From NCBI GenBank assembly GCA_947630335.1, contig CANRHE010000007.1:1-38833 (forward strand): a stretch of DNA of 38,833 nt. Direction: 5' to 3'. Source of the stretch: an uncultured Sphingobacterium sp. GTDB lineage: Bacteria; Bacteroidota; Bacteroidia; Sphingobacteriales; Sphingobacteriaceae. Of this stretch, positions 1 through 7,701 are shown piece after piece. Every line of letters begins with the position of its first letter. Position 1 is the first letter of the stretch. The notes beneath the pieces were generated by a model, which did not search any database, was not told the origin of the DNA, and worked only from the letters and a program-made list of their open reading frames with translations. A program made the position numbers and the translations under genes.

Positions 1-374
1 TGAGTGGCGATGAAAACCAATAATACAGTACCCAAGATACCCATATTGCGTGAGTTCCATTTGCTGTTCGCATTTCCCGCTGTTTGATTATAACCTACTG
101 GTCTAGCAGATTTGTTTTTTAATGATAAAACAAGTGCGTAGATAGCGTGGATGATAATAGAAGCATAAAGTAGGTATGATACTACCTTAATAGGAGGGAA
201 CGTTGTCATAAAGACAGCATACTTGTTGAAAGCGTAGCCTGCGTCATTTTTGAATAACTGCAAGTTACCAATCAAGTGAACTAACAAGAACATACATAGA
301 AACAGTCCTGTTAAGCTCATGATTAGTTTCTTTCCTAATGAAGAACTAAATAGCGGCTTTGATTTACTACTCAT
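1..374 (-). CDS. sdhC: Succinate dehydrogenase cytochrome b subunit (partial, N-terminal part)
   Basis: The gene runs off the left edge, so only about 124 N-terminal residues are visible; it is missing from the ORF track. The reading frame starts at the ATG ending at 374 (MSSKSKPLFSSSLGKKLIMS) and encodes hydrophobic segments around LTGLFLCMFLLVHLIGNLQL and VVSYLLYASIIIHAIYAL, with histidines in membrane helices (LVHLIGN, IIHAIYA) that suit haem b ligation. This matches the b558-type cytochrome b subunit of succinate:quinone oxidoreductase found in Bacteroidota, which anchors SdhA/SdhB and passes electrons to menaquinone. SdhA and SdhB should follow to the left, outside the window. A TAnnTTTG-like element (TATTTTTG, complement of 400-407) lies 25 bases upstream. 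Family assignment is confident; the C-terminus is not seen. Confidence 0.88.
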   Translation of the reverse strand, partial: MSSKSKPLFSSSLGKKLIMSLTGLFLCMFLLVHLIGNLQLFKNDAGYAFNKYAVFMTTFPPIKVVSYLLYASIIIHAIYALVLSLKNKSARPVGYNQTAGNANSKWNSRNMGILGTVLLVFIAT

Positions 375-529
375 TATCGTTTAAAATTTATTTTTCCTGC
401 AAAAATATCTAAATCATTTCAAAAGTTGACTTTAAAACAACAATTAAACCTAATTTAGAATAGTTCTAAATTTTGTTGAATATCGTGTCAAAATATCACT
501 CTAATCTAAGTGAAATAATCTTTACAAAA

Positions 530-568
530 AAAGACAGCGTAACCCTTTCTCAGAATTACGCTGTCTTT
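530..568 (-). terminator. Rho-independent terminator after the beta-barrel gene
   Basis: A 13-bp perfect inverted repeat (530-542 with 556-568, 13-base loop) is followed on the minus strand by a run of T. It lies 20 bases past the stop of the beta-barrel gene and so separates it from sdhC. Confidence 0.85.
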
Positions 569-588
569 ATTATGTATAAATATTCTAT

Positions 589-1200
589 TTAAAATATTGC
601 ATAACCTACGCTTAATGTCCATAGATTAAGCTTTTGTTTCTGGCCCTCATACTTACTAATATTACCTAAACCAAGTTCGTATCTTAAGTCTACTGAAAAG
701 CTTAGAACATCAACACCTGTTCCGAATACTAAAGATGAAAATTGTTTTTTATAATTTGTTAATGCCTCTTTGTAAGCTTGATTAACACTTTCAGCATATG
801 GGTTCTTTTCGCTAAGTACAAAAGAGAACAAAGGACCTGCTTGTATCTTAGCATTTGCTAAACCTAAAGAAAAGTTTCTTGATAATAGAATTGGAATATC
901 AATATTAGTGAATTTTACATCTCCTTTTATGATATCTGTGGCAGCATCGTTTAGGTTAGGGTGGATAGAAGCAGTTTTACTCGTGAAGTATGCTTCTGGT
1001 TGAATATAATATTTGTTTGTGCCCACACGTCCCCAAATACCTGCCAAATAACCAGCTTTGCTTTCCGAATTAAACCATTTGTCATTTGATTTCAATTCAG
1101 AAAAATTCATCCCAGCTTTAACACCTAATTTTAACTGTTGAGCGAATGAAAAAGTTGAAAAACCAATTAATGCTAATGTTGTAATTATTACTCTTTTCAT
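589..1200 (-). CDS. Outer-membrane beta-barrel protein, PorT/OMP_b-brl family
   Basis: 203 residues with a clear Sec signal peptide (MKRVIITTLALIGFSTFSFA, cleavage before QQLKLG). The mature part starts with the family hallmark LGVKAGMNFSEL and continues as short alternating hydrophobic strands (YYIQPEAYF, IDIPILLSR, VDLRYELGLGNI), ending in an aromatic residue (VGYAIF) as outer-membrane barrels do. In Bacteroidota this family of about 200 residues includes PorT and many barrels of unknown role. PorT itself takes part in type IX secretion, but such a specific role cannot be claimed from sequence alone. The gene stands alone, divergent from the csbD-like gene and closed by its own terminator. 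Export and barrel fold are confident; function is unknown. Confidence 0.75.
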   Translation of the reverse strand: MKRVIITTLALIGFSTFSFAQQLKLGVKAGMNFSELKSNDKWFNSESKAGYLAGIWGRVGTNKYYIQPEAYFTSKTASIHPNLNDAATDIIKGDVKFTNIDIPILLSRNFSLGLANAKIQAGPLFSFVLSEKNPYAESVNQAYKEALTNYKKQFSSLVFGTGVDVLSFSVDLRYELGLGNISKYEGQKQKLNLWTLSVGYAIF

Positions 1201-1265
1201 AAATAAAAATCTTATTTTAGAGGTGAATTAATGTGATTAATATATAACCATATTTTAAAAAAATT

Positions 1266-1481
1266 ATGACAATGTTCAAAATTACGAAATCTCAATGGGA
1301 TATACTGAAAATAAAATTAACAAGGAAGTACAACAGTTTGTCTGAAGCAGATTTGGAATACAAGGATGGTGAGGAAGAACAATTAATTTCTAGGTTGGCG
1401 TTGCGCCTAAATCGTACACGTGAGTATGTTTTATTTACGCTGTCTAAACAATTGGAGGATTTGGATAATGGTCGTTTATAA
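1266..1481 (+). CDS. CsbD/YjbJ-like small stress-type protein
   Basis: 71 residues, no signal peptide, rich in charged residues. The arrangement W-(x4)-K-x-K-L-x-R-K-Y-x2-L-x3-D-L-x-Y-x2-G-x-E-x2-L followed by a second amphipathic helix resembles the CsbD (YjbJ) family of small helical proteins, which are abundant under general stress in other bacteria; their molecular role is not known. A second in-frame ATG lies two codons in (MFKITK) and could be the true start. It is 12 bases upstream of the csaA-like gene and probably begins a short operon with csaA and tadA. The match is by pattern only, so the family call is moderate. Confidence 0.6.
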   Translation: MTMFKITKSQWDILKIKLTRKYNSLSEADLEYKDGEEEQLISRLALRLNRTREYVLFTLSKQLEDLDNGRL

Positions 1482-1493
1482 AATTGTACATTT

Positions 1494-1829
1494 GTGGAAA
1501 TTACATGGAATGAATTTTTAAAGGTAGATCTAAGAGTTGGGACAATTCTTGAAGTACATGATTTTCCTGAAGCTCGTAAACCAGCTTATCAGTTGTTGAT
1601 TGATTTTGGTGATGACTTAGGTGTTAAGAAATCATCAGCACAAATAACAGCTCTATATAGTAAGGAAGAATTGATTGGACGGCAAATTATTGCCGTTGTT
1701 AATTTTCCTAAAAAACAGATTGGAAAATTTATGTCCGAATGTTTAGTAACTGGTTTTGAAGACGAAAATGGAGATATTGTATTATCTACTGTAGAACGAA
1801 ATGTGCCGAATGGAACAAAAATGTTATAA
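1494..1829 (+). CDS. csaA: CsaA-like tRNA-binding domain protein
   Basis: 111 residues forming a single OB-fold tRNA-binding domain. The opening ITWNEFLKVDLRVGTI is typical of CsaA/YgjH and of the EMAPII-like domain at the C-terminus of MetRS. The central KKSSAQIT and the closing VPNGTKM also fit. CsaA proteins are homodimers that bind tRNA; a chaperone-like role was proposed in Bacillus. The start codon is GTG at 1494: it gives the expected N-terminus, and no in-frame ATG lies just upstream. The stop is followed directly by the tadA start region, so translation of the two genes is probably coupled. Family call is confident; physiological role is not settled. Confidence 0.85.
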   Translation: MEITWNEFLKVDLRVGTILEVHDFPEARKPAYQLLIDFGDDLGVKKSSAQITALYSKEELIGRQIIAVVNFPKKQIGKFMSECLVTGFEDENGDIVLSTVERNVPNGTKML

Positions 1830-1832
1830 TTG

Positions 1833-2306
1833 ATGCGCATATATAATTTTGAGAAGGAAGACGAAACAGCAATAAATATTGATGAGCTTTATATGCGTGA
1901 AGCCTATAAATTAGCACAGCAAGCTTTTGAAGAAGATGAAATTCCGATAGGAGCTATCATTGTTGCACAAGGCAAAATCATTGGTAAAGGCTATAATCTT
2001 ACTGAGCGATTGAATGATGTTACAGCTCATGCAGAAATGCAAGCTTTCACTGCTGCGGCCAATTATTTGGGTGGAAAATATTTAAAAGACTGTACCTTGT
2101 ATGTTACTGTAGAACCTTGCGTTATGTGTGCAGGTGCTTCTTATTGGACACAGATCTCTAGAATTGTATACGGTGCTCGTGATGAGAAGCGTGGATATTC
2201 TTCTTTTCATGACAAGATAATACATCCTAAAACACAAATCGTAAGCGGCGTTCTTGAAGAAGAATGTGCCTCGTTAATGAAAAATTTCTTTCGTAATAAA
2301 AGATGA
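1833..2306 (+). CDS. tadA: tRNA-specific adenosine deaminase TadA
   Basis: 157 residues from the ATG at 1833; the ORF track starts one codon earlier at a TTG, which the ATG replaces. The zinc-deaminase signature is complete: H66-A-E68 and P95-C96-V-M-C99, with E68 as proton shuttle. ASYWTQISRIVYGARDEKRG is typical of bacterial TadA rather than guanine or cytosine deaminases. The enzyme converts A34 to inosine in the tRNA-Arg(ACG) anticodon and is normally essential. The N-terminus has about 20 extra residues before MREAYKLA compared with short family members; translation could also start at that internal Met. It sits directly behind the tRNA-binding CsaA-like gene, a pairing that makes sense for tRNA biology. 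Confidence 0.92.
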   Translation: MRIYNFEKEDETAINIDELYMREAYKLAQQAFEEDEIPIGAIIVAQGKIIGKGYNLTERLNDVTAHAEMQAFTAAANYLGGKYLKDCTLYVTVEPCVMCAGASYWTQISRIVYGARDEKRGYSSFHDKIIHPKTQIVSGVLEEECASLMKNFFRNKR

Positions 2307-2398
2307 TTTTTCCACAATATGGCAATTCTATGAACTAATTGTTTCAATGAATTGTTATATTCGTGATATATAAGTACAATAAATTAAAAAATAATATT

Positions 2399-3007
2399 AT
2401 GGCATTTCAATTAGAAGCGTTACCATACGCAAATGAAGCACTAGAACCACATATCGACAGAGAAACTATGGAAATTCACCATGATCGTCATCATCAAGCT
2501 TATGTAGATAACTTGAATAAGGCTATCGCGGGTACTGATGCAGAAAATGCTTCTTTGGAGGATATTATAACAAATATTAGTAAGTATAGTCCTGCAGTTC
2601 GTAATAACGGCGGTGGTCACTATAACCATAAGTTATTTTGGTCAATTTTAGGACCTAATGCTGGCGGTGAACCAACTGGTGAATTAGCAACAGCTATTAA
2701 CGAGGCTTTTGGGTCTTTTGCTGAGTTGAAGACTCAATTGCAAAATGCAGGTGCAACTCGTTTCGGGTCTGGATGGGCTTGGCTTATCGTAGATGCAACT
2801 GGTAAATTAGCCGTTACATCAACACCTAATCAAGATAATCCTTTGATGGATGTAGCTGAGGTAAAAGGAACACCTATTTTAGGAATTGATGTTTGGGAAC
2901 ATGCTTATTACTTAAAGTTTCAAAATAAACGTCCAGCTTACCTAGAAGAAATTTTTAATGTAATTAACTGGGATGCTGTTTCTGCTAATTATGCAGCAGC
3001 TAAATAG
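2399..3007 (+). CDS. sodA: Superoxide dismutase, Fe/Mn family (Mn-like residues)
   Basis: 202 residues from the ATG at 2399 ([17 protein letters not shown]), the canonical SOD N-terminus; the ORF track's GTG start at 2363 adds 12 residues ([11 protein letters not shown]...) that do not belong. Metal ligands are visible: His27 in [13 protein letters not shown], His in [11 protein letters not shown], and Asp and His in DVWEHAYYL. The Gly-rich NNGGGHYNH stretch together with Gln in TPNQDNPL is the arrangement of Mn or cambialistic enzymes, not classic Fe-SOD; real metal use needs assay. There is no signal peptide, so it is cytoplasmic. It is monocistronic, closed by a strong terminator. Confidence 0.95.
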   Translation: MAFQLEALPYANEALEPHIDRETMEIHHDRHHQAYVDNLNKAIAGTDAENASLEDIITNISKYSPAVRNNGGGHYNHKLFWSILGPNAGGEPTGELATAINEAFGSFAELKTQLQNAGATRFGSGWAWLIVDATGKLAVTSTPNQDNPLMDVAEVKGTPILGIDVWEHAYYLKFQNKRPAYLEEIFNVINWDAVSANYAAAK

Positions 3008-3031
3008 TTGAATTAGTTTAATATAATACAG

Positions 3032-3064
3032 AAAAGAGCGATGTAATTATTACATCGCTCTTTT
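3032..3064 (+). terminator. Rho-independent terminator of sodA
   Basis: A 15-bp perfect stem (3032-3046 with 3050-3064) with a 3-base loop runs straight into T's, 25 bases after the sodA stop codon. Confidence 0.92.
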
Positions 3065-3148
3065 TTTTGTTTAAAAATCACAGCTGTTATATGTATCTAC
3101 ATGAAGCTTTAATAATACTATCGTAATTAGTGCAAACTATTTCCAGAT

Positions 3149-3191
3149 GTACTCGTACTATGCACTAGACTTCGCATAGTATTGAGCGTAC
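3149..3191. repeat. Imperfect 43-bp inverted repeat
   Basis: The core TACTATGC (3156-3163) and GCATAGTA (3174-3181) are exact inverted copies. GTACTC outside the left arm pairs with GAGCGTAC outside the right arm if one base is bulged. There is no T-run on either side, so it is unlikely to be a terminator. It may be a remnant of a palindromic intergenic element. Confidence 0.55.
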
Positions 3192-3229
3192 ATGATACGG
3201 GTTTTATACGGAGATTAATCGGCTTCATC

Positions 3230-3262
3230 CGAATGAAGTCCGAATGAAGTCCGAGTGAAGTC
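3230..3262. repeat. Three tandem 11-bp units CGAATGAAGTC
   Basis: CGAATGAAGTC occurs at 3230-3240 and 3241-3251, then CGAGTGAAGTC at 3252-3262 (one change). The preceding CTTCATC is an inverted half-copy, so CTTCAT and ATGAAG can also form a small hairpin. Eleven bases is about one helical turn, so each unit faces the same side of the DNA. The block lies about 100 bases upstream of the predicted araC promoter element. Confidence 0.8.
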
Positions 3263-3363
3263 CGTGTTATCTAAAAGTCTATTACGGAAAAGGTACTAAT
3301 AAGTCTGGTCTGAAAGAGGATTAGTTACTTATTACAGCCAGTGCACAATTGTCTATATTTTAG

Positions 3364-3371
3364 TAACTTTG
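3364..3371 (+). promoter_or_regulatory. TAnnTTTG promoter element 4 bases before the araC ATG
   Basis: TAACTTTG matches the Bacteroidota -7 consensus exactly. Only four bases (TAAC) separate it from the ATG at 3376, so transcription would start at or next to the start codon. No clear TTG -33 element sits 17-23 bases upstream. Confidence 0.5.
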
Positions 3372-3375
3372 TAAC

Positions 3376-4245
3376 ATGAAACCTATTCAATTTACGGTAT
3401 CAGTTTATGATGAGGGGGTATTTGCGGTACTCGAAGACAAGAAAGAGAATTTCTATAACTATTATCATCGACATGATGAGGCCCAAATTACTTATATTCT
3501 AAAAGGTAAAGGGACTATTATGGTCGGTAATGTATTACAGTCATTTCATTCTGGTGATGTTTTCGTTCTAAAACCAAACGAACCTCATATGCTAGATCGT
3601 GAATACGAGAGTGAAGATGCAAAGGGAGATATACATGCTATTCATATCTTTGTAAATCTGGAGCGAATGAAAAAACTATACCATATTCCAGAGTTTGAAG
3701 TAGTAAGAGACTATCTTTTAGATTTGGATACGAGTAAGAAATTAGATAGTACTATCGCAAGTTCGATGATCCATTTTTTTACTAATCTTTTAGTAAAAAC
3801 TGGTATGCCTAAGTTTACAGAGTTTCTGTCTCTATTAAATACCTTGGCCCTCCATAAGTCAGATGCTGTCTCATTATATTCAGGAGTCCGAAGTGTAAGC
3901 TATTCTGATAAGGATGGTGTTCGCATTAGCCAAGTTTATAAGTATACTTTTGATCATTATTATGAAGATATATCTGTCGATCAATTAGCTGCCCTTGTCC
4001 ATATGACGCCAACCTCCTTTTGTAAATTCTTCAAAAAGCACACCATGAAGACTTATATCTCCTTTCTTAATGAGGTACGTATTGAAAAGGCTTGTCAGAT
4101 CTTATTAAATAATAAGGCTGAAAATATAGCGGAAGCTGCATTTCAGGTAGGGTTTAATAATATTGTACATTTTAATAGGGTTTTTAAAGCGATTACTTCT
4201 ACTTCTCCACGTAAGTATATTGCTATGCATTCAAGGGATATTTAA
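3376..4245 (+). CDS. AraC family regulator with N-terminal cupin domain
   Basis: 289 residues. The N-terminal half (about 1-130) is a cupin-like sensing domain: YYHRHDEAQITYILKGKG and HSGDVFVLKPNEPHML carry the His/Glu/Gly arrangement of that fold. The C-terminal 100 residues are the double helix-turn-helix of AraC proteins (ISVDQLAALVHMTPTSFCKF, then AEAAFQVGFNNIVHFNRVFK and SPRKYI). It should act as a soluble, ligand-responsive activator; the ligand cannot be read from sequence. The P5C dehydrogenase gene starts 150 bases downstream on the same strand, which makes it a candidate target but does not prove it. The transcript may be leaderless (see the promoter entry). Confidence 0.88.
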   Translation: MKPIQFTVSVYDEGVFAVLEDKKENFYNYYHRHDEAQITYILKGKGTIMVGNVLQSFHSGDVFVLKPNEPHMLDREYESEDAKGDIHAIHIFVNLERMKKLYHIPEFEVVRDYLLDLDTSKKLDSTIASSMIHFFTNLLVKTGMPKFTEFLSLLNTLALHKSDAVSLYSGVRSVSYSDKDGVRISQVYKYTFDHYYEDISVDQLAALVHMTPTSFCKFFKKHTMKTYISFLNEVRIEKACQILLNNKAENIAEAAFQVGFNNIVHFNRVFKAITSTSPRKYIAMHSRDI

Positions 4246-4394
4246 TCTTATTTTATAATCTTTAATTGGTGTTAAAGGTTTGTTTTTACTCTTATTTGAC
4301 TTGTTGAGGATAAAATAGGTTGACTTTTGGACAATCATAGTTTAGCGATCCCTTTAATATTATTCGTAACTTTATCTCAATAAAATATTAAATT

Positions 4395-6032
4395 ATGTTA
4401 AAAGGATTTTTTAATGTTCCGGCTCCGGTGAATGAACCTGTATATTCATATGCACCTGGTACAAATGAGAGAGCTTTGTTGAGAGAGGCTATTGCTACAG
4501 CAAGAGCACAAGAGATAGATATTCCAATGTATATTGGTTCTGAGGAAGTTCGTACAGATAAAAAAGTAAAATTAACACCTCCTCATGATCATCAACATGT
4601 ATTAGGATACTACTCACAAGGTACTAAACAACATGTTGCGGATGCTATTGACGCTGCCTTAGCAGCAAAAAGTAAATGGGAAAATTTGCCGTGGGAACAA
4701 CGTGCTGCTATTTTCTTAAAAGCTGCAGATTTGATTTCGACGAAATACCGTTATAAATTAAATGCGGCAACTATGTTGGGACAATCAAAAAGTCCTTACC
4801 AAGCAGAGATTGATTCCGCATGTGAGATTATCGACTTTTTACGTTTCAATGTGAAGTATATGTCGGAGATCTATCAGCAGCAACCACCCGCAAATAGCAA
4901 AGGTGTATGGAATAGAGTGGAGCAACGCCCATTAGAAGGGTTTGTATTTGCACTGACACCATTTAACTTCACGGCTATTGCAGGAAACTTACCTACTTGT
5001 GTAGCTATGATGGGTAATGTTGTGGTATGGAAACCTTCCAATGCTCAAATTTATTCTGCAAACGTATTGATGGAAATCTTCAAAGAAGCAGGACTTCCTG
5101 ATGGTGTTATCAACTTAGTATTTGTTTCAGGACCAGATGCAGGTGATGTTATCTTCAAGCACCCTGATTTTGCAGGAATTCACTTTACGGGATCAACTAG
5201 TGTTTTCCAAGATATTTGGAAGACTATTGGTGAGAATATTCACTTGTATAAAACATATCCACGTATTGTAGGTGAGACAGGTGGTAAAGACTTTATCGTT
5301 GCACATTCATCGGCAGACCTTAAGGTTTTGAATACAGCATTAGTTCGTGGTGCTTTTGAGTTTCAAGGACAAAAATGTTCAGCAGCTTCACGTGCATATA
5401 TCCCTCAATCCTTATGGGGTGATTTGAAACCATTGATGGAAGCAGATATTAACTCATTCAAAATCGGTGGAACTGAAGATTTTTCTAACTTTATCAATGC
5501 AGTTATCGATGAGAAGGCTTTCGATAAAATCGCAAAATATATTGATAGAGCAAAAGAATCAAAGGATGCTGAGGTTATTATCGGAGGTGAATATGACAAA
5601 TCGAAAGGATACTTTATAAAGCCTACAGTAATCTTAGCTAAAACTCCAGATTATGAAACATTATCGGAGGAATTATTCGGTCCCGTGTTAACGGTGTATG
5701 TATATGAAGATGCTAAGTTTGAAGAAACATTAAAGTTAGTGGACTCTACTTCAATCTATGCGCTTACAGGTTCGATTATAGCACAAGATCGTTATGCTAT
5801 TGATCAAGCGACTACTGCGTTACGTAATGCAGCAGGTAACTTTTATATTAATGATAAATGTACGGGTGCCGTAGTAGGTCAACAACCATTCGGTGGAGCT
5901 CGTGGTTCCGGTACAAATGATAAAGCTGGGTCAATGATTAACTTATTACGTTGGGTTTCTCCACGCACTATCAAAGAAACATTTACACCAGATACAGATT
6001 ATAGGTATCCTTTCTTATCGGAAGAGAATTAG
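4395..6032 (+). CDS. pruA: L-glutamate gamma-semialdehyde (P5C) dehydrogenase
   Basis: 545 residues, the length of the monofunctional, eukaryote-like P5C dehydrogenase class common in Bacteroidota rather than the long PutA fusion. It oxidises glutamate semialdehyde (from proline or arginine breakdown) to glutamate with NAD+. Aldehyde-dehydrogenase residues are in place: general base E294 in VGETGGKDF, catalytic C328 in GQKCSAASR, the FTGST nucleotide-binding segment near 264-268, and the conserved C-terminal QQPFGGARGSGTNDKAG. There is no signal peptide, so it is cytoplasmic. No proline dehydrogenase gene is next to it, so the partner enzyme must be elsewhere. It is monocistronic, preceded by a 149-bp intergenic region and closed by a strong bidirectional terminator. 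Confidence 0.95.
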   Translation: MLKGFFNVPAPVNEPVYSYAPGTNERALLREAIATARAQEIDIPMYIGSEEVRTDKKVKLTPPHDHQHVLGYYSQGTKQHVADAIDAALAAKSKWENLPWEQRAAIFLKAADLISTKYRYKLNAATMLGQSKSPYQAEIDSACEIIDFLRFNVKYMSEIYQQQPPANSKGVWNRVEQRPLEGFVFALTPFNFTAIAGNLPTCVAMMGNVVVWKPSNAQIYSANVLMEIFKEAGLPDGVINLVFVSGPDAGDVIFKHPDFAGIHFTGSTSVFQDIWKTIGENIHLYKTYPRIVGETGGKDFIVAHSSADLKVLNTALVRGAFEFQGQKCSAASRAYIPQSLWGDLKPLMEADINSFKIGGTEDFSNFINAVIDEKAFDKIAKYIDRAKESKDAEVIIGGEYDKSKGYFIKPTVILAKTPDYETLSEELFGPVLTVYVYEDAKFEETLKLVDSTSIYALTGSIIAQDRYAIDQATTALRNAAGNFYINDKCTGAVVGQQPFGGARGSGTNDKAGSMINLLRWVSPRTIKETFTPDTDYRYPFLSEEN

Positions 6033-6044
6033 TCTGATTTTTAG

Positions 6045-6090
6045 TAAAATAAAAAAAGTCAAGCATTAATGCTTGACTTTTTTTATTTTA
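6045..6090. terminator. Perfect 46-bp palindromic terminator
   Basis: Positions 6045-6067 and 6068-6090 are exact reverse complements. The core AGTCAAGCATTAATGCTTGACT is flanked by A-runs on one side and T-runs on the other, so it can terminate in either direction. It begins 13 bases after the pruA stop. Confidence 0.92.
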
Positions 6091-6204
6091 GGTGTAACGT
6101 TTTCAATTTAATAATACTAACCAATTAGAATATTTGTAAAACATACTTTACTGACTAGTTATTATGTTTTGCAATACACTACAAATACCTAATAAATATA
6201 TGTT

Positions 6205-7692
6205 ATGTTTTTCAAATTATTGAGATTAGAATGGAAGTCTTTTTTTAGATCCGCCAGTTTTGGTAAAGGGCTTGCTGTTAAATTGATGCTGGCTTTTCTT
6301 AGCCTGTATTTTTTTGTTTGTTTTTTAGCATTGGGTATAGGTATCTTTTTTTTGATTAAAAAAGAGTTTGGATATAATGAACCGATTTTATTTGTTAATA
6401 ATTACCTGCTGATCTGGTTTTTTGGCGAGTTTATTATTCGTTTTCTTTTCCAAAATATTCCAATCGTGGGTATCAAGCCTTTATTTGCACAAGGTATATC
6501 CCGAAGTCGCATTATCAACGTTTTATTGATAAAATCTTTATTTTCTTTTTTCAATTTTATTACGTTAACTGTTGCGATACCTTTTGTAATCGTAAATAGT
6601 ATGGAATCAAGTTATTCGGTTCTGTCATTATTGGGGTGGTTAATAGCTGTTGTCGCTATTGTCTTTTTTCTAAATTTTTTCAATCTGTGGGTACAACAAC
6701 GTTTGGCAAAAGGAATAAAAACTTTGCTGCCCATGATCGTGATTTTGCTGTTGCTGATTGGTCTAGAATATTATAATATTTATTCGGTATCAACGCTATT
6801 CGGTAGCTTTTTTACGTACGTATTACAGTATCCAGTGTTAGGTGTACTGCCTTTTGCACTCGCGTATTATGCTTATAAAATGGTATATGCAGATTTTAGA
6901 AAAAACCTCTATTTGGATACTTTCACACGCAAGGGGGAGGCGGAGGCTAAAATACCTGCTGCGGATTTAACATGGTTAAACAAATTATGTAAACTGGCGC
7001 CATTCATACAGTTGGATATCAAGTTGTTGATGCGTAATAAACGCGCTAAAAATACAGTGTATCTTAGTTTCTTTTTCCTGTTTTACGGTGTTTTTATTTA
7101 CAGTAGCGATTACTACGGCAGTAATAATATTATGCATTTGCTAGTCGGTATTTTAATAACAGGTATTTTCATTATTAATTTTGGGCAATTTATTCCTGCT
7201 TGGGACAGCAGTTATTTTCCATTGTTGCGAACACAGCCTATTCTGGTCAAAGATTATTTGGCTGCTAAAGTATTGTTGATGTACGTATCTGTATTACTAA
7301 TCACCTTATTAAGTCTAGCTTATATCTATTATGGATGGAATACGGTGTATATCAATATAGCTTGTGCTGTATATAACTTGGGTGTAAATATTCCAGTCAT
7401 ATTATTATTCAGTACGATCAATCGTAAACGTATTGATTTGGATCATGGTAGTGTTTTCAATTATCAAGGGATGGGTATCTCTCAGTGGCTGATAAGTATT
7501 CCCTTGCTTTTGATACCCATGATCATTTGGGGAGCCGTAAAGTTTGTTTTCAGTATCTATACTGCTAATATGGTATTGATTGTATTGGGGTGTCTGGGGT
7601 TATTGTTTACCCCATTAATATTAAAAGCTGTAGCGTCTTTATATGTAGAACGACGCTATAAAACGGTAGAAGGTTTTAAACAAAAAGATTAA
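6205..7692 (+). CDS. ABC transporter permease, DUF5687 family
   Basis: 495 residues dominated by hydrophobic helices, about twelve predicted by eye (for example LMLAFLSLYFFVCFLALGIG, LLPMIVILLLLIGLEYY, IILIPMIIWGAV-like stretches). The start MFFKLLRLEWKSFFRSASFG, with its short cytoplasmic amphipathic lead, is characteristic of the DUF5687 permeases of Bacteroidota. These pair with a single ABC ATPase and resemble the ABC-2 exporter type; their substrate is unknown. The ATPase gene follows 9 bases downstream, so the two form an operon and probably a full exporter with two copies of each chain. No substrate-binding protein or outer-membrane factor is nearby. Lysines and arginines at the helix edges fit an inner-membrane protein. 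Confidence 0.8.
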   Translation: MFFKLLRLEWKSFFRSASFGKGLAVKLMLAFLSLYFFVCFLALGIGIFFLIKKEFGYNEPILFVNNYLLIWFFGEFIIRFLFQNIPIVGIKPLFAQGISRSRIINVLLIKSLFSFFNFITLTVAIPFVIVNSMESSYSVLSLLGWLIAVVAIVFFLNFFNLWVQQRLAKGIKTLLPMIVILLLLIGLEYYNIYSVSTLFGSFFTYVLQYPVLGVLPFALAYYAYKMVYADFRKNLYLDTFTRKGEAEAKIPAADLTWLNKLCKLAPFIQLDIKLLMRNKRAKNTVYLSFFFLFYGVFIYSSDYYGSNNIMHLLVGILITGIFIINFGQFIPAWDSSYFPLLRTQPILVKDYLAAKVLLMYVSVLLITLLSLAYIYYGWNTVYINIACAVYNLGVNIPVILLFSTINRKRIDLDHGSVFNYQGMGISQWLISIPLLLIPMIIWGAVKFVFSIYTANMVLIVLGCLGLLFTPLILKAVASLYVERRYKTVEGFKQKD

Positions 7693-7701
7693 TTTAAAAA
7701 G

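Larger units (their letters stand above)
3068..3363. other. Gene-free stretch between sodA and the AraC gene
   Basis: About 300 bases with no credible ORF, RNA gene or tRNA. It holds an imperfect hairpin (3149-3191) and a three-unit tandem repeat (3230-3262), annotated separately, and ends with the TAnnTTTG element of the araC gene. Nothing else was recognised in it. Confidence 0.6.

Noticed and set aside
2363-2398. Longer superoxide dismutase start at a GTG
   Set aside because: The extra residues are not part of the family; [10 protein letters not shown] at the ATG is the conserved N-terminus.
3230-3262. CRISPR-like array
   Set aside because: Three 11-bp units directly adjoin each other with no spacers, and no cas genes are present.
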